35,561 nucleotides of DNA, taken from IMG/VR virus record IMGVR_UViG_3300009082_000040, positions 1 to 35,561 of that record; one strand, given 5' to 3'. A model generated the notes under the pieces. The model was not told the DNA's origin, made no database searches, and was given only the letters and a program-made list of their open reading frames with translations. The translations under genes were made by a program, and so were the position numbers. Source of the stretch: a virus. Positions 29,700 to 35,561 of this stretch are shown piece after piece. Within the stretch, counting starts at the first letter, position 1. Every line of letters begins with the position of its first letter.

Positions 29700-30206
29700 A
29701 TGGCAGCACCACAAAGAAAACAACGGGTAAAAAACTCTACAACAATTGTAATAGATGATATAAAGTTCACGTCAAAGGCAGAAGCATACTATTACACCAT
29801 TTTGAAACAGCAACTGGATAATGGCGAAATTGAACAATTAAAATTGCAGGAACCGTTTGAACTCCAGCCACAATTTAAAAAGTGTCAGTGCCATGGATGT
29901 GACTTTATCTGGATAAGACCCCCAGACGAAAAACTCCCGGATTATAAACGGTATTACACTGCACGGGAGTGCCCTGTATGTGGGACAGAATTGAAGTTGC
30001 ACCGGGAGATGACATATATCTGCGATTTCCTAGTAACTGACCTGGAAGGGCTTGAGCACGTTATTGATGTAAAGTCAAGCCAATTTTTTCAGACTGAAAT
30101 ATTCAAGATGAAAAAGAAAATTTTTGAGTTCAGGTTCCCGGAGAAGTTACTGGAAGAAGTGTATCCAAAAGTTCCAAAAGGATGGGGGACTGAAAAAGTA
30201 ATATGA
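29700..30206 (+). CDS. DUF1064-type nuclease with zinc-ribbon insertion, 168 aa
   Basis: The N-terminus KFTSKAEAYYYTILKQQLDN G and the C-terminal YICDFLVTDLEGLEHVIDVK SS..F....F.MKKK.FEFRFP match DUF1064, whose members have a PD-(D/E)XK nuclease-like core (E in the first helix, D in YICDF, then DVK). Between them lies a zinc-ribbon insertion (CQCHGC, then CPVCG) of about 35 residues. DUF1064 proteins are considered Holliday-junction or DNA-repair nucleases in phages. The gene starts one base after the preceding stop. Confidence 0.7.
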   Translation: MAAPQRKQRVKNSTTIVIDDIKFTSKAEAYYYTILKQQLDNGEIEQLKLQEPFELQPQFKKCQCHGCDFIWIRPPDEKLPDYKRYYTARECPVCGTELKLHREMTYICDFLVTDLEGLEHVIDVKSSQFFQTEIFKMKKKIFEFRFPEKLLEEVYPKVPKGWGTEKVI

Positions 30207-30307
30207 TATCTGCACAACTCGCCGGATTTATAGGGTTCATTTTTGGAGCCCTTGTCATGTATTTTGTTTTCATGTACAAACATGGAGACAAAATTATGAA
30301 AGATTAA
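30203..30307 (+). CDS. Small single-pass membrane peptide, 34 aa
   Basis: MISAQLAGFIGFIFGALVMY followed by FVFMYKHGDKIMKD is one hydrophobic span with a basic end. The ATG overlaps the stop of the nuclease gene. Its last codons overlap the convergent end of the 1133-aa gene by 14 bases. Confidence 0.55.
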   Translation: MISAQLAGFIGFIFGALVMYFVFMYKHGDKIMKD

Positions 30308-33300
30308 GTTGTGGCGCTTTACGGGTTCCATCAGGATACCCATTGACAAACCACAATTGCTGCCATTTTTCTACGCAGTATTCAAGATAATCTTCGTCCA
30401 TTTCCCATTTCATAATTTTTTGTACCTGGTCATTTGAATAATCTTTCCAAGTAACTTTTGTAACAGGCGGAGTAATTGGAGATGCAACAGCGACTGATTT
30501 TTCCCACCAGGTCTTTGTAGCACTTGATTTCTGAACCCATGTAGTATCGAACCCTTTTGTTCGTGGATTGACAAAATATAGACGTTTACCATAATTCGGA
30601 TCCCATGTAATATCAAGGTGCCATGTATTATTTGGTTCGTCAAAATACTGGGTTGCATGAATCAGGGGACGGGGAGTAAGAACCCCACACATATCTTTTG
30701 AACGATGAGACGACCCAAATGACCCAAAATTAATATCTTGCATAATATTTTCATAAATGTAAAATTTCACTGCTGCAAGATATTGGGTTGCCAAATCATA
30801 CGCTTCTTGTGCCCCAGCATCGCCGCCATCTGCTGCTGCTTTAACAGTTGCAAAAGAATTTACAAATCCCGTGGTATATCCAATAACACGTTCGCCAGAT
30901 TTTGGTTCATAATCTCCAGGCTGCCGCTCTGTTGAATCAATATAGTCTGATTTTGTACCAATTTGATGTAAAATCTCGCCTGATGCAACGGATTCAAATT
31001 GGTTCATTGAATGGAATCGATACGGCCATTGTGCATATTTTGTCTTGCTGTATTTATTTCTAAGATACTCAAACGAATCCCAGGTAATTCCTGTAAAAGT
31101 GAACGTTTCGGTTTTGAAATTGTAAATTGGGGATATTACAACATCTTCGTTTGCTTGACGAGATTTCATTGTTGGGAAACACCCGGATATCCCACAGTTT
31201 TCATAATATCCATGAGATACATGCCACAACTTTTCTGGGGATATCTGATAACACCTGGCAGTTGTGTCCATGCTTGGAATATATTTCATTGTGTTTACCG
31301 TAGGAACTGCAAATGTCCAATTTACATTCGGCCATGATTGCGGATATGACCATGTAACAGTTACAAGTTCTCCTTCATGCCCAGAAACCATTCCATCTAA
31401 AGAATCTTCTCCAGTAAGATATGACGATACTAAGTAAGTTTTTGGCAATATAGGGGATGCTACAGGGTGAGTATATATAATACCGTCTATTGAAGTTAAA
31501 ATTGGATTTATTTTATGATCTGCAGAATTTGTGTATGGGCATGACGCCGGACGCGAAATAACATCCCACCCAGGATCATTTCCATCACACCCTTTTAAAA
31601 GTGGAACTCTTGCATATGCTGAATAAACAGTCCCACACCCAGATCTACCAACAAACTCTTCTTCATAATACGCAGTACCAATAGAATACATGTGGGGATA
31701 ATATGCAAGCGGAGCTTCAGCCATATTGAATCCAGTGGGATTGTCACCAGTTGCAGATCCTACCTGGAAAAATCCGGTTCGGTCAAGATGTATCTGAGCA
31801 GGTTTCATTAAATTCGCATTACGCCAAGGTTCTTCATATTCCCACCATGATGCAGGGTCAAATGCCCTCATATCGGGACTTGCTGGCTGAATATTGCCCG
31901 CCCCGCTAGTTCCATAATAGTTCCTGGTAAACAGGTCGCACTGTGCAAAAAGAAGATCCATTTCCATTGCAAGTTCGCGGCCCGAATTTGAACCAGACAT
32001 AGGATACCATTCAGAACGCCATGACCGAATATTATATGGCATCTGAACAGTGGTATTTGAATTTGGACCAGTATATGTGGGTCTTGGAGATGCGACGGTG
32101 GTATCAAACTTTATCTGACATTTTGATAGTGTCCTGTTGCCAAGACAACTAAAATATCGATAATCAATATCACCAAGAACCCCGGATGCAGTAAGAAGAG
32201 CACGGTCTCCGCCGACAGTATATGTCCACGGAGACTTAAAACACCATTTGTTGTATGTACCAGACGCTCCTTTTCCAAGATATGCAGTGGTATCCATATC
32301 ATACCGCCAAATGGTGTTATATGAATATGTAGACGGGATATACGGGCCAATCCTCCCAACATCGATTCCATTATTAATTGGAACATAGCCAGATGGCATT
32401 TCAGAATCTTCACGCCAATAAAAATACAAATATTCTGGAGATGAATAAGACAGCCCTTCCCAGTGTGCAGATGGGTATGAATTGTATCTATCCATTCCAA
32501 ACCAAGTGCCACAACAAGCGTATACATTCCCATACGCGTCAATATCCAGTTTTAATGGAGGTGATGATATTGTATATGCACATGGGCCCCTGGTGTTTGG
32601 ATCAACGTAATACTTGCCTCTAAACCCGCGACTACCTGGAACAAACGGCAAATAATCCCAAGTCTTCCATTTTGTTTTCTTGTTGAAACATATGATGAAC
32701 ATCCTGGCCCTTGGCAACCCACATCGATACATCCGGTCTACCTGTTCGTTGTATGTACCAGCATGGGGTGGTCTATATTGTCTGGGGAAATACCCAGGAT
32801 CGTATACTGGATAATTTGTAGGAACTGCAGAACTGCCATATAAGTATAAGTCATCATATTGAACAGCAACGCGGCATTCATATCCCATGTAACTGGTATT
32901 CTTAACTGCATTTGGCCACACATCACAATAATGCCACCCAATCTGGAGAAGACACCATAAATTTCCTTTTGAATCTTCTTTAATATCCCTCACTGCAATG
33001 TTAGCAGGGTCGGATGACCCAGCCATGGATTTCCAAGGTTCCCACCCGGTCAAATCCCAGGGAGATGCAACACCAGCATGAATAGGACCAAGAACACCAG
33101 AGTAAGATGCAGGGCGAATGTAGTTTGTTGCAACATCCCGATCTCCTGATATATACCTTACAACATGAGTATCATATGACCTGGGAATGTCTTCATATGC
33201 TGGAGACGCTGCAGTAACAAGTGGTTCATAATTAAGATACCGGTCATACCAGTATGGGTTTACCCAAAGCGGGGCGTTTACATTCCGTTCATAGGTATCT

Positions 33301-33695
33301 ACACGCTCATATGACATGTTTTTGATGATCTTGAATATAACTGGTTCCAGGTCTATGTTATCTAATATAGAGCCGGTTTCTGACATTTTGATAAGATGAA
33401 TAGACGAGTCAACCACCCGGTCTCTCCAATCGTCATAAATCGATTCCCACACGTATGAATGATAAAATGCCTGTTTAGATGTCCAGAACTCATATTTCTC
33501 TTCTACTGGATACATTCCAACTGGATTCATACCGCCAGATACCGCAATATATTTCCCAATTTCAGGAACACCGCATTGTATTGCATAGTTTCCCTGGTTA
33601 AAAGATTCAAAAGCGAGTTTTGTATCCGGGTCAGGTGCCCCGGAAAACATTCCAATCTTGATATTCCCATCAAACACCCGGGTACCGGACAGCAT
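30294..33695 (-). CDS. Large Tyr/Trp-rich virion protein with propeller-like motifs, 1133 aa
   Basis: I do not recognise the family. The protein is rich in Tyr, Trp, Pro and Ser and has no long helix. D..GN.(W/Y)-type turns occur at EDSKGNLWCLLQ (near 243), DIDAYGNVYACC (near 385), LDRTGFFQVG (near 637) and SIDGIIYTHP (near 737), as in beta-propeller proteins. It ends in a helical KWEMDEDYLEYCVEKWQQLW. It starts in a TAATG overlap with the next upstream virion gene, so it is in the late tail region and may be a baseplate or receptor-binding protein. Confidence 0.7.
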   Translation of the reverse strand: MLSGTRVFDGNIKIGMFSGAPDPDTKLAFESFNQGNYAIQCGVPEIGKYIAVSGGMNPVGMYPVEEKYEFWTSKQAFYHSYVWESIYDDWRDRVVDSSIHLIKMSETGSILDNIDLEPVIFKIIKNMSYERVDTYERNVNAPLWVNPYWYDRYLNYEPLVTAASPAYEDIPRSYDTHVVRYISGDRDVATNYIRPASYSGVLGPIHAGVASPWDLTGWEPWKSMAGSSDPANIAVRDIKEDSKGNLWCLLQIGWHYCDVWPNAVKNTSYMGYECRVAVQYDDLYLYGSSAVPTNYPVYDPGYFPRQYRPPHAGTYNEQVDRMYRCGLPRARMFIICFNKKTKWKTWDYLPFVPGSRGFRGKYYVDPNTRGPCAYTISSPPLKLDIDAYGNVYACCGTWFGMDRYNSYPSAHWEGLSYSSPEYLYFYWREDSEMPSGYVPINNGIDVGRIGPYIPSTYSYNTIWRYDMDTTAYLGKGASGTYNKWCFKSPWTYTVGGDRALLTASGVLGDIDYRYFSCLGNRTLSKCQIKFDTTVASPRPTYTGPNSNTTVQMPYNIRSWRSEWYPMSGSNSGRELAMEMDLLFAQCDLFTRNYYGTSGAGNIQPASPDMRAFDPASWWEYEEPWRNANLMKPAQIHLDRTGFFQVGSATGDNPTGFNMAEAPLAYYPHMYSIGTAYYEEEFVGRSGCGTVYSAYARVPLLKGCDGNDPGWDVISRPASCPYTNSADHKINPILTSIDGIIYTHPVASPILPKTYLVSSYLTGEDSLDGMVSGHEGELVTVTWSYPQSWPNVNWTFAVPTVNTMKYIPSMDTTARCYQISPEKLWHVSHGYYENCGISGCFPTMKSRQANEDVVISPIYNFKTETFTFTGITWDSFEYLRNKYSKTKYAQWPYRFHSMNQFESVASGEILHQIGTKSDYIDSTERQPGDYEPKSGERVIGYTTGFVNSFATVKAAADGGDAGAQEAYDLATQYLAAVKFYIYENIMQDINFGSFGSSHRSKDMCGVLTPRPLIHATQYFDEPNNTWHLDITWDPNYGKRLYFVNPRTKGFDTTWVQKSSATKTWWEKSVAVASPITPPVTKVTWKDYSNDQVQKIMKWEMDEDYLEYCVEKWQQLWFVNGYPDGTRKAPQLNLS

Positions 33696-35561
33696 TATCG
33701 CACCATTCTAACCCAGGTTTTTGCCCCGGTTTTGACATTCTGGACTTGTGCTGCATACCCGTTTTCGCTGGTGTTGATGGTCTTGGAAAGTTCCTGGTTC
33801 CTGTGTCTTTGACTGGTAGTATCTTTTGAATCCTGGAGATATTCCATGACAGACTTAAAATCGGTCCCTGCGGTTCCAAGAGTCACTTCGGGTGGACCAG
33901 TCTGTGATTTTCTTACTGAATTCACCACAAATTTTTGTTTGATTTTATACCATGTGTCAGAGTTTTCAGGGAGTTCTATCCAGTCGCTGGTATCACCTGC
34001 AATTTCTTCTACGCTGGAAGCATAATCAAACCAATGGGTTGGATACCAGCATTCATCATTTAAATCATACCGATTCATGCTTGAAACGTTTAACTGGACA
34101 ACCCGCCCCGGGAAAACACCAGCAGGCACAGTCCACGGGTCATACGAAAGAACGGTAAAAGTAACAGTCACAGGAAGGGCAGATAATCTAAGATATCCCT
34201 CTGCAGATTTGTCAAGCCCATCTGTATCTGATATCCCTTTTACCTGAACCTGAGTAGGGATATATCCATATCGATGAATCAGAGAGTCTCTGGCATATGT
34301 CTCGTAAACATCTGTCCCATCATCAAGATAATAATATGAGTCTGGGAAGACAATTGAATTTTTATGATGAACATATTTTTCTGTCCATTGAATTTCTGAT
34401 GGTTTGAGCCCCTTTGGGCACAATTCTGCGAATTGTGTGTCATTTTTAATGTTTTTACATGCAAGTAGTGGGCACACTGACTCTGCATCAAAACACACCG
34501 GGCATGCAGTACCAGAATTTGTAATAATATCACTGTGAATAAATTCAATCCCGGTCGTTTCTATCTGGGCTGCGAGTTCACAAAACGATGAGATTTCTTC
34601 GTTTGCATCAGCACCACCATATGGGCACCCAGTTGTCCATCCGAGATGCCCATTCCGTGTTCCACAATGTTCACATGATGCAGTTGCGCATGTAGGAACT
34701 CCTCTTATAATTCTTTGAATTCCATAATATGATGTGACATCGGTAGAATTATCTGACGAAACTCGATAAAACATTCGTTCGGAACCTATCCAGAAGAACC
34801 CGGTTTCACTTGGTAAATTTTTATCAAATGTGAGGTAAGAAGACACCGATATCATACAATTGAGCAATAATACCGGGTCATACAGTGCGTGCAAGGCGCT
34901 CTCTGTGCCATATGCATTGATATTTCGTTTGTTCTCAAAATCAATGCTGTATTGTACGGATTCTACCCATTCCGTTGCATTAAAATCGATGGATGCTACA
35001 ACAACGCCATCTGAAGAGTATGAAGCTAGTGATTGGAGGTGCTCGTTAAGAGTATCGTCTGTAATATCCCCATTTTCCCAACTTGCAACACGGTATCCAG
35101 GGAGGAACCAGGTTGAATGAATTTTCATTATTTCATCGTTAATTTGAACTAAATCTCCGGGTAATATTGCATCAATTGAATAGTCATCTTGTGATGCCTG
35201 GTAATACCAGAAATATGGGGATGTGTCTGACATCTCGGGTTTTTTTAACTGGGTGTCTTTAATTTCTGTTATTCTTGGAACAACAGACCAATCTCCCATT
35301 TCAGCATCCATTACAACCTGGTTTATTCCGATGTCTGATTCAGCACCCATAACAACAATTGATGTTGCAATCTTACCATAATCTACAGCAATTGACACGT
35401 TTGCGACATCTTTCCATTCTTCTAAAATTTCAAATGGCAAATCTGAAAAATCGTCTCTGAAATATGCATCAATTGTTTTTGTGTAGGTTCCCCCGGATTT
35501 CGTGGCGTATATTGTATAGTCAAGCCCAAGGGTTTGCAAAATTGTTGAGATATGAGATATG
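33695..35561 (-). CDS. Tail or baseplate protein with zinc-like cluster, 5' end cut by window edge
   Basis: The visible 621 residues are beta-rich. The frame has no stop and no convincing ribosome site before the right edge, so the true start is probably outside. A Cys-rich segment (CATASCEHCGTRNGHLGWTT, and later CPVCFDAESVCPLLAC) lies in the middle, unusual for a virion protein. The C-terminal part (TWVRMVR end, with KIKQKFVVNSVRKSQTGPPE) resembles tail-component proteins in general composition only. The stop overlaps the start of the 1133-aa gene. Confidence 0.65.
   Translation of the reverse strand, partial: ISHISTILQTLGLDYTIYATKSGGTYTKTIDAYFRDDFSDLPFEILEEWKDVANVSIAVDYGKIATSIVVMGAESDIGINQVVMDAEMGDWSVVPRITEIKDTQLKKPEMSDTSPYFWYYQASQDDYSIDAILPGDLVQINDEIMKIHSTWFLPGYRVASWENGDITDDTLNEHLQSLASYSSDGVVVASIDFNATEWVESVQYSIDFENKRNINAYGTESALHALYDPVLLLNCMISVSSYLTFDKNLPSETGFFWIGSERMFYRVSSDNSTDVTSYYGIQRIIRGVPTCATASCEHCGTRNGHLGWTTGCPYGGADANEEISSFCELAAQIETTGIEFIHSDIITNSGTACPVCFDAESVCPLLACKNIKNDTQFAELCPKGLKPSEIQWTEKYVHHKNSIVFPDSYYYLDDGTDVYETYARDSLIHRYGYIPTQVQVKGISDTDGLDKSAEGYLRLSALPVTVTFTVLSYDPWTVPAGVFPGRVVQLNVSSMNRYDLNDECWYPTHWFDYASSVEEIAGDTSDWIELPENSDTWYKIKQKFVVNSVRKSQTGPPEVTLGTAGTDFKSVMEYLQDSKDTTSQRHRNQELSKTINTSENGYAAQVQNVKTGAKTWVRMVR

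Noticed and set aside
1-35561. Joining the two window ends leaves the left partial gene in frame with the right partial gene, suggesting a circular genome
   Set aside because: In-frame joining happens one time in three by chance, the two parts look like different protein types, and essential head and tail genes would be missing from a 35.6-kb circle. The window is more likely a slice.

Overview
The window reads as about two thirds of the genome of a tailed virus (Caudoviricetes, HK97-type head module) or a related provirus of a euryarchaeal host, most plausibly a methanogen of the Methanomicrobia. The archaeal side rests on a full-length MCM helicase, a histone-fold protein, TATA-box promoters that often lie 24-30 bases before the start codon, GGTG/GGTGAT ribosome binding sites and T-tract terminators. 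The host assignment is inference. No integrase, DNA polymerase, primase, major capsid protein or tape measure is visible. Both ends cut genes, so the remaining head and tail genes probably lie outside the window.

Left arm, 1-13144, mostly minus strand: the late region. Read in transcription order it holds a Cys-rich terS candidate, the large terminase, the portal, a 33-residue protein resembling the start of the fibre, a 1488-residue collagen-like fibre, a six-repeat propeller-like protein, a coiled-coil protein, an XkdW-like/XkdX-like pair, several unknown or tiny genes and the start of a probable head maturation protease. Nearly every junction is an ATGA, TGATG or TAATG overlap, which suggests translational coupling. 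A glycosyltransferase gene on the opposite strand interrupts this block between terL and portal.

Divergent control region, 13144-13212: a perfect 14-bp palindrome ATATAAATTTATAT lies 26-29 bases from the start codons of both the terS candidate (minus) and the histone-fold gene (plus). A palindromic motif, TTCACA(S)TGTGAA, abuts it on the terS side. Relatives of this motif occur at 19366, 25922 and 26462.

13657-18088, minus strand: a tightly packed accessory operon. It contains an exostosin-like glycosyltransferase, three adjacent proteins sharing a WY...GYVK..DW module (one with a winged-helix-like N-terminus), several Cys-rich proteins, a coiled-coil protein and a ribbon-helix-helix candidate next to a TATA-rich promoter. 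An HNH-AP2 endonuclease gene (18202-18672) sits between two imperfect 60-bp direct repeats.

18970-19502: AT-rich noncoding DNA at the point where coding switches strand. It is the best candidate for an origin or control region.

18850-30307, plus strand: the early and replication region. It begins with very small genes, then a DUF2637-like membrane protein, a DUF932 protein, a GP88-like protein, a Pro-rich protein and MCM. A second noncoding region (26232-26485) follows, sharing a 14-bp block with the first and carrying tandem inverted repeats and four GC hairpins. After it come a series of Cys-rich small proteins with internal paralogy, a DUF1064-type nuclease candidate with a zinc-ribbon insertion, and a one-helix membrane peptide.

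30294-35561, minus strand: two large virion proteins, convergent with the early region. One is a 1133-residue Tyr/Trp-rich protein with propeller-like repeats. The other is a tail or baseplate candidate that runs off the right end.
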